A DNA stretch of 34,010 nt from NCBI GenBank assembly GCA_902624015.1, contig CACNVV010000010.1, forward strand, positions 1 through 34,010, given 5' to 3'. This document shows positions 7,649 to 21,100 of this stretch, in pieces. Source of the stretch: an uncultured Pelagibacteraceae bacterium. Lineage in GTDB: Bacteria; Pseudomonadota; Alphaproteobacteria; Pelagibacterales; Pelagibacteraceae. The number at the start of each line of letters is the position of its first letter. Within the stretch, counting starts at the first letter, position 1. The translations under genes and the position numbers were made by a program. A model generated the notes under the pieces. That model searched no databases and was not told the origin of the DNA. It saw only the letters and a list, made by a program, of their open reading frames with translations.

Positions 7649-8773
7649 TTATGCAATCATTTGTTTATGATTAATTTTTGCACTCAATACTATACCAAAA
7701 CCAATCATAGTGGCTAACATTGAAGAACCTCCATACGACATGATGGGTAATGGAGAACCAACTATAGGTAGCAGACCCAAAACCATGGATAAATTTACTA
7801 CAATATAAATAAAAATTGCAAAAGCATAACCAAAACAAAAAAGTCTAGCAAAATTACTTCTTGAAATAGTTCCTATTCTAACAATTCTAAAAATTATTAT
7901 TGAGTATAATATTAATAGACCAACTGAACCTATAAAACCAAACTCCTCTGAAAATAAAGTAAATATAAAATCTGTATGTTTTTCAGGTAAAAAATCTAAA
8001 TAGCTCTGAGTTCCTTTTAAAAAACCTTTTCCATTAAGGCCGCCTGAGCCGATAGCTATTTTTGACTGTATAATTTGATATCCAGCACCCAATGGATCTC
8101 TATCTGGATCTAAAAAAGTTAATATTCTTAGTTTTTGATATGGTTTAAGAAATGAGATTATAAATGGAAGCGAAATTAAGAAAGTAATAAATGAATATAT
8201 AAAATATTTAATTTTCATACCTCCTAACCACAATATAATTAATCCACTTAAAGCAATTAATATAGATGTACCAAGATCTGGTTGAGAAATTACAAAAATT
8301 ATTGGAATTATTATAATCGATAAAACAATAGTTATACTAGTAAATGAATTAACATTTTCTATTTTTATTCTATGAAAGTATTTTGCAAGACACATTATGA
8401 TTGCTATTTTCATAAGTTCTGAAGGTTGCAGAACAAATAAATAAAGATCCATCCATCTTTGTGAACCAGAGGACTTGATTCCAAAAAATGAAACGTAAAT
8501 TAATAAAAGTATTATTATAAAGTAGATTATATAAGAAAAGTTATGCCAAAATTTTATGTTAAAGAAAGCCACAAAAATCATTAAGGGAAAAAAAACTGCA
8601 AGTTTTACAAAATGATTTTTTGTATGAAAAAGTATTTCACCACCATCTGTAGAATACATAACAAAAATACTTAATACAGAAAGAAGGATGACAGAAATTA
8701 ATAGTATATAATCTAAGTTTTTTATTTTTTGAAATAATGTAATCTCATTACTCAATCTATCGTGCTGAAACAT
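7649..8773 (-). CDS. rodA: Peptidoglycan glycosyltransferase RodA (SEDS family)
   Basis: The 374-residue membrane protein has about ten transmembrane segments and the SEDS signatures SQPDLGTSILI and GSGGLNGKGFLKGTQ, followed by FLPEKHTDFIF and PIMSYGGSSM near the end. RodA polymerises lipid II glycan strands during lateral wall growth and works with the transpeptidase encoded next to it. Its start codon follows the mrdA stop with no gap, so the two are translated together as expected for partner proteins. It is the last gene of the mreBCD-mrdA-rodA operon. No terminator is evident before the downstream DadA-like gene, so read-through is possible. Confidence 0.96.
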   Translation of the reverse strand: MFQHDRLSNEITLFQKIKNLDYILLISVILLSVLSIFVMYSTDGGEILFHTKNHFVKLAVFFPLMIFVAFFNIKFWHNFSYIIYFIIILLLIYVSFFGIKSSGSQRWMDLYLFVLQPSELMKIAIIMCLAKYFHRIKIENVNSFTSITIVLSIIIIPIIFVISQPDLGTSILIALSGLIILWLGGMKIKYFIYSFITFLISLPFIISFLKPYQKLRILTFLDPDRDPLGAGYQIIQSKIAIGSGGLNGKGFLKGTQSYLDFLPEKHTDFIFTLFSEEFGFIGSVGLLILYSIIIFRIVRIGTISRSNFARLFCFGYAFAIFIYIVVNLSMVLGLLPIVGSPLPIMSYGGSSMLATMIGFGIVLSAKINHKQMIA

Positions 8774-10696
8774 TTAAATGGTAATCCTCTCAAAATTTGA
8801 TTGTTTATTTCTTAAATCATGTCTGTCGATGATTAATTTAAATAATTTTTTTGCAATTGGTGCTGCCGCCTTACTTCCTGAACCGCCATGCTCAACAATT
8901 ATACTAAGCGCATATCTCGGGTTAACATATGGGCCAAAAGCAATATACAAAGCATGATCTCTATCTTTGTATGGTATTTGCTCCAATTCTAAATCCAATT
9001 CTCTCTCTCTTTTGCTAATTCTCTTGACCTGGGCTGTTCCAGTTTTTCCTGCAAATTGATATTTAGGGTCATCAATTCTTGATTTATAAGAAGTTCCAAA
9101 TCTTTCATTGGTCGAAGCAAACATTGCTTCTTGAACAATCTTAATATTTTTTTGGTTTTTAAATAACTTTTTGTCTAATAATTCTACAGAATCGGTATCA
9201 AATAATAACCCACTTTCCATTGATTGTTTTGCATCTTCATAAGAAATTGGATTACTATCCACTATTATTTTCGGTTTCACAGCAAAGCCTCCATTTGCAA
9301 TTTGTGCTGTCATCATACAAAGTTGTAAAGGAGTTGTTTGTGTATAGCCTTGACCAATACCTGTTATTAAGGTCTCTCCTAATACCCAGCCTTTACCAAG
9401 ATTATTTTTTTTCCATTTTGTATTTGGAAATAATCCTTTTTTTTCATTATCAAAATAATCGCCAAGAACTTTTTTACCTAAACCAAACTTTTCAGCTGTA
9501 ATGTTTAATCTATCAACACCTAATAACCTAGCAACCTCATAAAAATATGTATCACAAGATTGTTTCATTGCATTTTTCAAACTAACCCAGCCATGTCCCT
9601 TTTCCTTCCAACAGTGAAATGTTTGTCCATATAACTCCATTTTTCCGGTGCATTTAACTTTAAACTTTGTATCTATTACTTTGTTTTCTAAAGCTGAAAG
9701 CGCAACGATAGGTTTTATTGTTGAACCTGGCGAGTATAGACCCGAAAGAGTTTTGTTTATTAATGGTTTTAATGGATTATTTCTAATTAATTGCCATTCA
9801 TCTTGACTTATTCCGAACAAAAATAAATTTGGATTATAAGATGGAGATGAATACATTGCTATTATATCTCCAGTATAGATATCCATTACACTTATAGATC
9901 CTGCTTTTTCATTTAACAATTTCCCACAAGCTTTTTGTATTTCTGTGTCTACAGTTAAACGTATTTTTGATCCTTGCTCACCTTTTTGATGCTCGAGTTG
10001 ATTAATTCTTTTACCGTAAGCATTTACTTCATATCTTTGAATAGCATTTGTTCCAATTAAATGATTTTCAAGTCTTTTCTCTATGCCCAGTTTTCCAATT
10101 TTCATTCCTGGTACAAATCTTTCTTGGATAATTTCATTTTCTAAAATTTCTTGTTCATTTGGTTGACTCACATATCCAAGAACATGTGTATATACATCAT
10201 TAAATGGATAGTTTCTGGAGATTGTCATTACTGGTTTTACACCAACAAGATCGTATAAATAATTATTAATTTTTACAAATTGACTCCAGCTTAAGTTTTC
10301 AGAAACAATAATACTGTCCCACGGTTTTAGCTCTGCTTTTAATTTATTTATTCTTGCAATTCTTTTGTCACTTAGATTTAAAAGATTTTTCAATCTAACT
10401 AGTAAATAATTAAAATTCTCAACTTGCTCTGGAATTATATGTAATTGATAAACTTTTAAATTCCCCGCAATTATATTTCCAAAATAATCAACAATATTAC
10501 CCCTTGTAGGTGGGAGTTTCCATTCTCTAATTCTGTTCTTGTCTGAAAGAGTAAGATATTTTTTATTTTCGTTTATTTGAAGAGAAAACAAACGAGCAAC
10601 TATACCAACAAAAACTACTACTTTTGCTGCTCCAATTATGAACATCCTTCTATTAATTACATCTGTTTTTCTTATTCCTGAATTAGATTTAATCAT
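8774..10696 (-). CDS. mrdA: Penicillin-binding protein 2 (MrdA), class B transpeptidase
   Basis: The 640-residue protein has one N-terminal membrane anchor (about 16-40), a PBP dimerisation/pedestal domain (PPTRGNIVD, then SRNYPF and VLGYVS) and a transpeptidase domain. The three penicillin-fold motifs are present: SxxK as SPGSTIK (Ser325, Lys328), SxN replaced by SCD (380-382), and KTG as GKTGTAQ (551-553). It cross-links peptidoglycan during elongation together with RodA. The start overlaps the mreD stop by 8 bases, and rodA follows directly. The SxD form of the second motif is common in PBP2-type enzymes. Length is close to that of the E. coli protein. Confidence 0.96.
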   Translation of the reverse strand: MIKSNSGIRKTDVINRRMFIIGAAKVVVFVGIVARLFSLQINENKKYLTLSDKNRIREWKLPPTRGNIVDYFGNIIAGNLKVYQLHIIPEQVENFNYLLVRLKNLLNLSDKRIARINKLKAELKPWDSIIVSENLSWSQFVKINNYLYDLVGVKPVMTISRNYPFNDVYTHVLGYVSQPNEQEILENEIIQERFVPGMKIGKLGIEKRLENHLIGTNAIQRYEVNAYGKRINQLEHQKGEQGSKIRLTVDTEIQKACGKLLNEKAGSISVMDIYTGDIIAMYSSPSYNPNLFLFGISQDEWQLIRNNPLKPLINKTLSGLYSPGSTIKPIVALSALENKVIDTKFKVKCTGKMELYGQTFHCWKEKGHGWVSLKNAMKQSCDTYFYEVARLLGVDRLNITAEKFGLGKKVLGDYFDNEKKGLFPNTKWKKNNLGKGWVLGETLITGIGQGYTQTTPLQLCMMTAQIANGGFAVKPKIIVDSNPISYEDAKQSMESGLLFDTDSVELLDKKLFKNQKNIKIVQEAMFASTNERFGTSYKSRIDDPKYQFAGKTGTAQVKRISKRERELDLELEQIPYKDRDHALYIAFGPYVNPRYALSIIVEHGGSGSKAAAPIAKKLFKLIIDRHDLRNKQSNFERITI

Positions 10697-11207
10697 TTGT
10701 TTGATATGAAATTCTTTCGTTTAAAAAATTAAAAAATAAAAAAAATATTGGATAAAATAAAAAAGTAAAACCTGAATTAATCAAATAATTTGTGTAATCA
10801 ACTTTAATTAAAAAGACTAAATCCAAAATAATCACTTGAATTGAATTTATTAATAAAATTGTGAATAATAATGATATCCAGTCCTTCATAAAGTTTGGAG
10901 TCAAAGTAATGTTTCTTATGTAAGCTGTTACTGAGCAAAGAATAAGGTAACAAAAACTACTTATTCCTATTGGTATACCTATTACAACATCATTAATTAT
11001 TCCTGCAAAGAAAATTGCTAGATAACCTAGTTGATCAGGATTTCTTAAAGTCCAAAAGAAAATTAATAGATGAACAAAATTAAAAGCAAAATAATCAAGT
11101 TTTAAATAATTAAAATCAAATTCGTTAAATACAGAAAAAAATAACATCATAAATGGTACGTAGGATAAGAATATTTTTAAAAAAGGACTTTTATTAAGTG
11201 ATGACAT
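10689..11207 (-). CDS. mreD: Rod shape-determining membrane protein MreD
   Basis: The 172-residue hydrophobic protein has about five membrane segments. Primary sequence conservation in MreD is low, but the length, the topology, the GYLAIFFAGIINDVVIGIPIG segment (a typical MreD stretch with a conserved Asp) and the position between mreC and mrdA make the assignment secure. MreD is an inner-membrane component of the elongasome that partners MreC. Its ATG shares one base with the mreC stop (TAATG), and its 3' end overlaps mrdA by 8 bases, so it is tightly coupled on both sides. Confidence 0.9.
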   Translation of the reverse strand: MSSLNKSPFLKIFLSYVPFMMLFFSVFNEFDFNYLKLDYFAFNFVHLLIFFWTLRNPDQLGYLAIFFAGIINDVVIGIPIGISSFCYLILCSVTAYIRNITLTPNFMKDWISLLFTILLINSIQVIILDLVFLIKVDYTNYLINSGFTFLFYPIFFLFFNFLNERISYQTND

Positions 11208-12055
11208 TATTCTTCAAGACCTATTTTATAAGAAACTATTTTTACATAGTTGAGTTGTGTAAAATCAGAAAAAAAATTAATTTTTCCTTCTGATATGTTG
11301 TTAATTTTTCCAATTGGTATACCAGGTTTGAATAAACCACCAAGACCTGAGGTGTAAGCAAAAATTTCTTTATTTTTAAAATCTTCTATAATTTCTTCTT
11401 GAGTATGTTCGATTTTTCCAAATTCACTTCCCGTACCAGAAATTACAGCTTGTATGTCATCTGGCTCTAGAACAGATGGTATTTTACTATTAAGGTCAGA
11501 CAATAGTAATGCCCTTGAATTAGTATAATTTACTTCAATTATCTGGCCAACTAGATAAACATCATCAATAACTGCCATTCCAATTTTTACTTTATCTTTT
11601 GTGCCTTTATTTAATACTACTGATTTTAAATATGGGCTGTCTTTATCAATTAAAACTCTGGCAAAAATTTCTTGTGAATTTATACTTTCATCAAGTAACT
11701 CTCTAAGCTTTTTATTTTCTGCAGTTAAAAACTTATTTTGTAATTTAAGTTGATCAGAATTTTCTATTTTAATTAAATCTTTCTGATAACTTTCATATAA
11801 GTCCATATGTGATTTGAATTTTGAAGTTATTTCTTTTAATTTATTTTCTGGAATTGATGCAATATGAGATGATCTATAAATTACTTCATTAATTCCTAAT
11901 TTAACAAATTGTATTGCTTTAAAATTAAAATTACTTAGAACAATTACAAAAATTGATAAAATAATTAAAGTTAGTAAAGAAAATTTTTGTTTATCTTTTT
12001 TTTTTAAGAAAGCTGACCTGATGGCAATTACAAAATCATCTCTGCCAGTAGCCAT
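11207..12055 (-). CDS. mreC: Rod shape-determining protein MreC
   Basis: The 282-residue protein has a short cytoplasmic N-terminus, one membrane segment (about 25-45), and a coiled-coil region (about 65-125, with ENKKLRELLDE). A beta-rich periplasmic domain follows, with the family patterns ARVLIDKDSPYLKSVVLNKG, VGQIIEVNYTNSRALLLSD and YTSGLGGLFKPGIPIG. MreC links cytoplasmic MreB to the periplasmic wall synthases. An AGGA ribosome binding site precedes the ATG, five bases after the mreB stop. The next gene, mreD, overlaps by one base. Length is in the lower part of the MreC range. Confidence 0.94.
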   Translation of the reverse strand: MATGRDDFVIAIRSAFLKKKDKQKFSLLTLIILSIFVIVLSNFNFKAIQFVKLGINEVIYRSSHIASIPENKLKEITSKFKSHMDLYESYQKDLIKIENSDQLKLQNKFLTAENKKLRELLDESINSQEIFARVLIDKDSPYLKSVVLNKGTKDKVKIGMAVIDDVYLVGQIIEVNYTNSRALLLSDLNSKIPSVLEPDDIQAVISGTGSEFGKIEHTQEEIIEDFKNKEIFAYTSGLGGLFKPGIPIGKINNISEGKINFFSDFTQLNYVKIVSYKIGLEE

Positions 12056-12060
12056 TTTTC

Positions 12061-14666
<2,606 letters not shown>

Positions 14667-14688
14667 AACTTAAATTTTTAGAAAATCT

Positions 14689-14716
14689 ATAATACAATCT
14701 ATGAGAGAGATTGCAA
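14689..14716 (-). promoter_or_regulatory. Predicted promoter of the leuA-mreBCD-mrdA-rodA run
   Basis: On the minus strand TTGCAA (14711-14716) and TATTAT (14689-14694) are spaced by 16 bases, placing the transcription start about 16 bases before the leuA ATG. The leader has no GA-rich ribosome binding site. Predicted by eye in the 102-base gap before leuA; no other promoter is evident before mreB. Confidence 0.45.
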
Positions 14717-14768
14717 AATAATTAGTATAATTATCATTTTTAATAGACCATTTTAGGCTTTAGAAAAA

Positions 14769-16451
14769 TTAATTATAAATAGATTCAATTTTAGGCATTA
14801 ACCGTAAAAGCTCATTTGTATATTCATGTGTTGGTTTTAAAAATAAATCCTCAGTATTTGAAACTTCACATAATTTGCCATCTTTTAAGACACCAATTCT
14901 ATCACACATTTGTCTAACGACAGGTAGGTCATGACTTATAAACAATATTGTTAAATTTAATTGTTCCTGAAGATCTTTAAGTAAATTTAATATTTGGGCT
15001 TGGATACTTACGTCCAAAGCAGAGGTAGGTTCATCACAAACTAAAAGTCTTGGTTGTGTGGCAAGTGCTCTTGCAATTGATATTCTCTGTCTCTGTCCTC
15101 CTGAAAATTCATGTGGATATCGATCTGCAGATTTTTGAGTTAATTCTACAGACTCCAGCAAATCATAAATATAATTATTTAAATCTATATTTGATATTGA
15201 TGGGTTATGAAGTGTGATCGGTTCTGCAATTATATCTTTTACTTTTAATCTTCCATTTAGTGAAGAATAAGGATCTTGAAATATCATTTGAATTTGTTTT
15301 CTAAATTTCATTAATTCAGATCTTTGTTTTATTTTTGTAATACAAACATTGTCAAAGAAGATATCTCCAGAAGTAGGTTTAAATAAATTTACAATCATTT
15401 TTGCAATTGTAGATTTTCCACTTCCACTTTCTCCTACTAAGCCAAAAGATTCACCCTCTTTTATTACAAATGAAACATCGTTAACAGCCATAACCGAATT
15501 CTTAGAACTTTCTGTAAAAAAATTATCATCAAAACTTTTACTCAAATTTTTTATCTGTACTAGATCTTGATCTATTATTCCTTTTTTTGTCCATCTGTTT
15601 AATATTTTGATATTATTTTCTTTTTTGTCGCTATTTTCTTTTTCAACTATTACAAATCTTGAAATTTTTTTATTAGTTGGTGGAACTGAACTTACTAAAC
15701 TTTTAGTATAATTTTCTTGTGGTTTAGTTAATATTTTTTTTGTTTCACCAATTTCAACTAAATTGCCACTTTTCATAACTGCAACTCGGTCTGCAGTCTC
15801 AGCTATAACCCCCATATCATGAGTAATTAAGATGACTGCAAGGTTTCTTTCTTTTGTTAATTTTTTAATTAGATCTAAAATCTGAGATTGAATTGATACA
15901 TCTAATGCTGTTGTTGGTTCATCTGCAATTAACAATTCTGGCTCACAACATAGAGCTAGAGAAATTACTACTCGCTGTCTCATTCCACCTGAGAATTGGT
16001 GAGGATAATTATCAAATCTTGCCTCTGCATCTTTTATACCAACCTCTTTTAATAAATTTATAGATTTATTTTTTGCTTCATCCTTGCTTAATTTAAGATG
16101 AGTTTGAATTGTTTCAATTAATTGTTCACCCACTGTAAGAATTGGGTTTAGTGAAGTTTGAGGATCTTGAAATATCAACCCAATTTTATTTCCTCTATAT
16201 TTGACAATACTTTCAGAATTTTCATGAATGTTAAGATCGCCTAAAATAACTGAGCCACTAGACACCTTACCTGGTTCATCAATTAAATTTATTATAGCAT
16301 TTCCCACTGTGCTTTTTCCTGATCCAGACTCTCCAACTAACCCTAAAATTTCCCCTTTGTTAACCTCAATATTTATGTTCTTAGCAGCGTTAACTGTTTC
16401 TTTTCTCATTTGATAATCAACACTAAGATTATTTATTTTTAAAAATGTCAT
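14769..16451 (-). CDS. Dipeptide/oligopeptide ABC transporter ATP-binding protein, DppD-DppF fusion
   Basis: A 560-residue cytoplasmic ATPase made of two complete ABC domains in one chain. Domain 1 has Walker [10 protein letters not shown] at 40-48, the signature FSGGMRQR near 153 and Walker B LLIADEPT. Domain 2 has Walker [10 protein letters not shown] at 340-348, then FSGGQRQR and [12 protein letters not shown]. Each domain ends with the oligopeptide-transporter type C-terminal tail (the first as [10 protein letters not shown], the second as TNELLRLMP). It replaces the separate DppD and DppF proteins and powers the permeases encoded upstream. I start at the ATG at 16451 ([10 protein letters not shown]), which overlaps the permease stop by four bases (ATGA). 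A longer frame to 16556 adds residues that do not look like this family. Confidence 0.93.
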   Translation of the reverse strand: MTFLKINNLSVDYQMRKETVNAAKNINIEVNKGEILGLVGESGSGKSTVGNAIINLIDEPGKVSSGSVILGDLNIHENSESIVKYRGNKIGLIFQDPQTSLNPILTVGEQLIETIQTHLKLSKDEAKNKSINLLKEVGIKDAEARFDNYPHQFSGGMRQRVVISLALCCEPELLIADEPTTALDVSIQSQILDLIKKLTKERNLAVILITHDMGVIAETADRVAVMKSGNLVEIGETKKILTKPQENYTKSLVSSVPPTNKKISRFVIVEKENSDKKENNIKILNRWTKKGIIDQDLVQIKNLSKSFDDNFFTESSKNSVMAVNDVSFVIKEGESFGLVGESGSGKSTIAKMIVNLFKPTSGDIFFDNVCITKIKQRSELMKFRKQIQMIFQDPYSSLNGRLKVKDIIAEPITLHNPSISNIDLNNYIYDLLESVELTQKSADRYPHEFSGGQRQRISIARALATQPRLLVCDEPTSALDVSIQAQILNLLKDLQEQLNLTILFISHDLPVVRQMCDRIGVLKDGKLCEVSNTEDLFLKPTHEYTNELLRLMPKIESIYN

Positions 16452-17377
16452 TTTTTTAATTTTGGATTCAAAGTATCTCTCATCCAATCCCCTAATAAAT
16501 TTATTGAAAATGCTAAAATAACTAAGAAAATTGCTGGAAAAAAAGTTATCCACCATTCTCCTGAAAATAAAAAGTCATTACCAAGTCGTATCAATGTCCC
16601 TAAAGAAGGTGTTGTTGGAGGTACACCAACTCCTAAAAAACTCAAAGTAGACTCAGCTAAAATAGCAAGAGCTAAACCAATAGTTCCTATTACTAACACC
16701 GGTCTTAAAATGTTTGGTAAAATATGTTTAAACATAATAATTATATTAGAAACCCCAATTATTGTTGATGCTGAGACATAGTCTTTATTTTTTTCCACCA
16801 AAGTTGCAGCTCTGGAAACTCTAGCAAATTGTGGCCACTCTGAAATCCCGATTGCAAATATTAAAACATAAATTGCCATTTCATCATGCATTTCTCTCGA
16901 GATTAATCCTCTTGCTATTCCATCAACCAACAATGCCATCAAAATACTTGGTACTGTTAACTGAACATCAGTTAACCTCATTACTATCATTTCATATTTT
17001 CCCCCAAAAAATCCCGCTGTTAATCCCAATCCAACTCCAAGAATTAAGCTAAAAATTATCGCAGAAAAACCCACAATTAAAGATATCCTACATCCATACA
17101 AAATTGTTGATAACATATCTCTTCCTTGTCCATCAGTACCTAAAATAAATTTAGCAAGACCATCTTCTGTCCATGATGGGGGTGTGAATGCATCCATTAA
17201 TGATAGAGAGGATGGGTCAAAGGGATTGTAAGGTGTTACGAGTTCAACAAAAAAGGAACAGAAAAAAATTATAAATAAGATAGTAGATGATACAATGGCA
17301 GTAGGCGATTTAATAAAGCTATGATAAATATCACTATCTTTTATTCTTTCCCAAGTACTTAAAGTTTTGTTATCCAC
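16448..17377 (-). CDS. DppC-type ABC transporter permease
   Basis: An inner-membrane permease with an N-terminal OppC_N segment and the BPD_transp_1 domain. It has the STILYGCRISLIVGFSAI segment and the EAA loop EKNKDYVSASTIIGVSN...HILPNI typical of DppC/OppC. It pairs with the DppB-type permease encoded upstream to import peptides or related solutes. I prefer GTG at 17377 as start, because AAAGGAG (17387-17393) lies 9 bases before it but directly touches the alternative ATG at 17386. The GTG start overlaps the dppB-like stop by 8 bases. Downstream it overlaps the ATPase gene by four bases (ATGA). About 309 residues, normal for the family. Confidence 0.92.
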   Translation of the reverse strand: MDNKTLSTWERIKDSDIYHSFIKSPTAIVSSTILFIIFFCSFFVELVTPYNPFDPSSLSLMDAFTPPSWTEDGLAKFILGTDGQGRDMLSTILYGCRISLIVGFSAIIFSLILGVGLGLTAGFFGGKYEMIVMRLTDVQLTVPSILMALLVDGIARGLISREMHDEMAIYVLIFAIGISEWPQFARVSRAATLVEKNKDYVSASTIIGVSNIIIMFKHILPNILRPVLVIGTIGLALAILAESTLSFLGVGVPPTTPSLGTLIRLGNDFLFSGEWWITFFPAIFLVILAFSINLLGDWMRDTLNPKLKK

Positions 17378-18353
17378 TCGCAGCATCTCCTTTAACTCTT
17401 ATTCTTGGATCAATTAAATAATAAAGAATATCAACTATGAAATTTATCATTACAAAAACAAAAGCTATAAAAACTAAATAAGCTGACATGATTGGTATAT
17501 CTACGAATTGAACTGCTTGAATAAATAAGAAGCCCATTCCAGGCCATTGAAAAACAGTTTCAGTAATAATTGAAAACGCAATTAAAGTTCCAATATTTAT
17601 TCCTGCTATAGTTATTACTGGTATCAATCCATTTTTTAATGCATGTTTATATTTAATACTATTTTCACTAATGCCTCGAGCACGTGCAAATTTAATATAA
17701 TCTGTTTGTAATATTTCCATCATCTCTGCTCGCACAAGTCTAATGATATAAGTCATTTGGAAAAGGCTTAATGTTACTGAAGGAAGTATAATTGCTTTTA
17801 GTCCTGAAACTGTTAAAAAACCTGTAGTCCAAAAACCTAAATCAACAACTTCCCCTCTCCCAAAAGAAGGTAATATTCCCAAGATTACTGCAAACAAATA
17901 TATAAATAATATACCAATTACAAATGTGGGGAGTGAAACTCCAAGCAAGGAGACGGCTAAGACAAAATCACTTAAAAAACCTTTTCGATTTATGCCTGTA
18001 TAAACTCCTAACAAAGTACCAGTAATTAGTGCAATTAGTGCTGAAATAACCACAAGTTCAATAGTTGCAGGCAATCTTTCAACTATTAATTCTGAAACAG
18101 GTCTTCTTAATTGATATGAAATTCCAAACTCACCCTTAGAAGCATTAACTATAAATCTTGAAAACTGTACATGAATTGGATCCATTAAACCTAATGTTTC
18201 TCTTAATTCTGCTCTTTCCTCATCAGAAGTTTCTTCTCCAACCATGTTATTGATTGGATCTCCAACAAAATTAAATAAAGAGAAAGACACAAAGGCGACA
18301 ACCAACATCACCAAAGCGGATTGAAACAGCCTTTTAAAAAAATATTTTATCAA
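17370..18353 (-). CDS. DppB-type ABC transporter permease
   Basis: A 327-residue inner-membrane protein with the DppB/OppB layout: a first membrane helix (FFKRLFQSALVMLVVAFVSF), a periplasmic loop with SDEERAELRETLGLMDPI, then five more helices. The EAA-like loop is TDYIKFARARGISENSIKYKHALKN, and the end motif is LYYLIDPRIR. It forms the transport channel with the DppC-type protein. The frame starts with TTG at 18353 without a clear ribosome binding site. The next ATG (residue 16) would delete most of the first helix, so TTG is preferred. It lies 17 bases after the terminator that follows the binding-protein gene. Confidence 0.92.
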   Translation of the reverse strand: MIKYFFKRLFQSALVMLVVAFVSFSLFNFVGDPINNMVGEETSDEERAELRETLGLMDPIHVQFSRFIVNASKGEFGISYQLRRPVSELIVERLPATIELVVISALIALITGTLLGVYTGINRKGFLSDFVLAVSLLGVSLPTFVIGILFIYLFAVILGILPSFGRGEVVDLGFWTTGFLTVSGLKAIILPSVTLSLFQMTYIIRLVRAEMMEILQTDYIKFARARGISENSIKYKHALKNGLIPVITIAGINIGTLIAFSIITETVFQWPGMGFLFIQAVQFVDIPIMSAYLVFIAFVFVMINFIVDILYYLIDPRIRVKGDAASG

Positions 18354-18370
18354 TTTGTGAAGGTTTAAAT

Positions 18371-18404
18371 TTATAAGCCCTTTAAATTTTTAAAGGGCTT
18401 ATAA
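18371..18404 (-). terminator. Intrinsic terminator/attenuator between binding-protein and permease genes
   Basis: A perfect inverted repeat (arms 18371-18386 and 18389-18404, core AAGCCCTTTAAA) lies between the stop of the binding-protein gene and the TTG start of the permease. The T-tract is weaker on the minus strand than at the livK site, so partial read-through is expected. It probably limits permease synthesis relative to binding protein. Confidence 0.75.
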
Positions 18405-18414
18405 TAATTTTTAA

Positions 18415-19977
18415 TTAGTTAAAACTAGCAGTTCTGAATAACGGTTCGTTATTCGGTCTGATAGGAACATTAACATTGCTTTTAGATGCCCAAGAAATTA
18501 CTTGGTGATGTAAAGGAAGATAAGAAATATCATCTTTTACAATTTTCCAAGCTTTTGCAATTGCAGCATTTCTTTTATCTAAATCAACTTCACCTTCCAT
18601 AACTCTAATTGCAGCATCAACATCAGCGTTACTAAAGTTAACTTTGTTCCAGCTAGCACCAGTTTCATACAGGTAATGGAAAACATAGTGACTATCTAAA
18701 GTTGGAACACCCCATCCTAGCATATAGAAATCACCTTGATCATCTTTAAGCTCTTTGAAGTGTTTACTTTTAGTTTGAGCAAATAAGTTAACATTAACTC
18801 CAATTTTACCCAACATTCCAACAACTGCAGTACAAATTGCTTCATCGTTTACATATCTGTCATTAGGACATCTAAGTTCAACGTCAAAACCATTAGGATA
18901 ACCCGCGTCAGCTAAAAGTTTTTTTGCAGCATTAACATCGTAAGGTAATCTTTTATCAAGATCAGCTGTATATCCATTTACACCTGGGAAAGTTATAATT
19001 CCTGCTGGTTCACTTAAACCTCTCATAACTTTTTTCTTGATCGCTTCAATATCAATTGCTTGATAAAGAGCTTGTCTTACTTCTTTTTTCTTAAATGGAT
19101 TATCACCTGTATTTCCAGTTCTTAATTTGTCAGCTGCTTGATCCATACCTAAGAAAATTGTTCTCATTTGAGCTGTACTTTCAACTTTGTGACCTGAAGA
19201 AGATCCGATTCTTTTTAAGTCTTGGACAGGAGCATCAGTAACTATATCAATTTCACCAGATAATAAGGCTGCTACTCTTGTAGCTGCATTTTTAATAGGC
19301 ATTAATTCAATTTGAGTTACTTTTTTGTCCTTCATTTCACCCCACCAATGTTTATTTCTTTTAAACACTGTCTTGGTGTTAGGCTCTCTTAAAGTTATTT
19401 TAAAAGGACCAGTTCCCATAGCATTAGTAGCAGAGAAAGTTTCTTGTCCTGCATCCCAATTTTGTGGAGACATTGCAAAGTTTTTCTCTGACCAAGCTTT
19501 AGACATTATAAAAATGTTTGATAGTTGGTTTAAAAGAATAGGATTTGGTTTACTTGTAGTTATTTTAACAGAGTAATCTCCAATCGCTTCAACATTAGCA
19601 ACAGTGCTGATGTATTCTTTAAAGTCAGATGTTCTTTGCTTAGCTCTTAATATACTAAAAACAACATCTGCTGATGTCATTCCAGAACCATCTGAAAACT
19701 TAGCATCTTCTCTTAAAGTGAAAATCCAAGTATTTGGATCAGTAGCTTTCCAATTTGTTGCTAAAGCAGGCCCTATTTTCATGTCCAAGCCTCTTTGAAC
19801 TAGAGCTTCATAAACTTGTCTAGATACTTGAGTAGTTGGACCCTCGTTTTGTGCATGTGGATCTAGTGTTAAACTGTCTCCTTGCATAGACCATTTAATA
19901 GTTTTTGCCCATGCTGAAGAAAATCCGAATACTAGAACTAATGACAATAGTATTCTTACTATATTTTTAGTCTTCAT
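18415..19977 (-). CDS. DppA/OppA-type periplasmic substrate-binding protein (SBP_bac_5)
   Basis: A 520-residue cluster-C binding protein. A signal peptide (MKTKNIVRILLSLVLVFGFSSAWA, cleavage about residue 24) leads into a mature domain. Family patterns are DSLTLDPHAQNEGPT, NTWIFTLREDAKFSDGS, TADVVFSILRAK and MGTGPFKI, and near the C-terminus VDAAIRVMEG and DDISYLPLHHQ. It would capture peptides or other solutes for the downstream permeases; family members also bind nickel, heme, opines or oligosaccharides, so the ligand is uncertain. A GAGGGGA ribosome binding site precedes the ATG. A terminator follows, suggesting that it is made in excess over the permease. Confidence 0.92.
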   Translation of the reverse strand: MKTKNIVRILLSLVLVFGFSSAWAKTIKWSMQGDSLTLDPHAQNEGPTTQVSRQVYEALVQRGLDMKIGPALATNWKATDPNTWIFTLREDAKFSDGSGMTSADVVFSILRAKQRTSDFKEYISTVANVEAIGDYSVKITTSKPNPILLNQLSNIFIMSKAWSEKNFAMSPQNWDAGQETFSATNAMGTGPFKITLREPNTKTVFKRNKHWWGEMKDKKVTQIELMPIKNAATRVAALLSGEIDIVTDAPVQDLKRIGSSSGHKVESTAQMRTIFLGMDQAADKLRTGNTGDNPFKKKEVRQALYQAIDIEAIKKKVMRGLSEPAGIITFPGVNGYTADLDKRLPYDVNAAKKLLADAGYPNGFDVELRCPNDRYVNDEAICTAVVGMLGKIGVNVNLFAQTKSKHFKELKDDQGDFYMLGWGVPTLDSHYVFHYLYETGASWNKVNFSNADVDAAIRVMEGEVDLDKRNAAIAKAWKIVKDDISYLPLHHQVISWASKSNVNVPIRPNNEPLFRTASFN

Positions 19978-20029
19978 TATTCCCCTCGTTTTTTAAATTT
20001 ATATAAAAAAGTATAAGTGAAATAATTGA

Positions 20030-20056
20030 ATTATAGTAGCAATAATTTACTGATAA
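20030..20056 (-). promoter_or_regulatory. Predicted promoter of the dpp-like operon
   Basis: A consensus -10 TATAAT (20030-20035, minus strand) is preceded by TTATCA (20051-20056) with a short 15-base spacer, in the 82-base gap after ilvC. It would separate the transport operon from ilvIHC. The -10 is strong; the -35 and spacing are suboptimal. Confidence 0.4.
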
Positions 20057-20059
20057 AAT

Positions 20060-21100
<1,041 letters not shown>

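Noticed and set aside
14680-14768. Terminator after the fused ATPase gene
   Set aside because: Only weak AT-only inverted repeats are present, without a GC-containing stem or clean T-run.
16452-16556. 35-residue N-terminal extension of the fused ATPase
   Set aside because: It lies inside the permease gene, lacks ABC similarity, and the ATGA junction at 16448-16451 is a better start.
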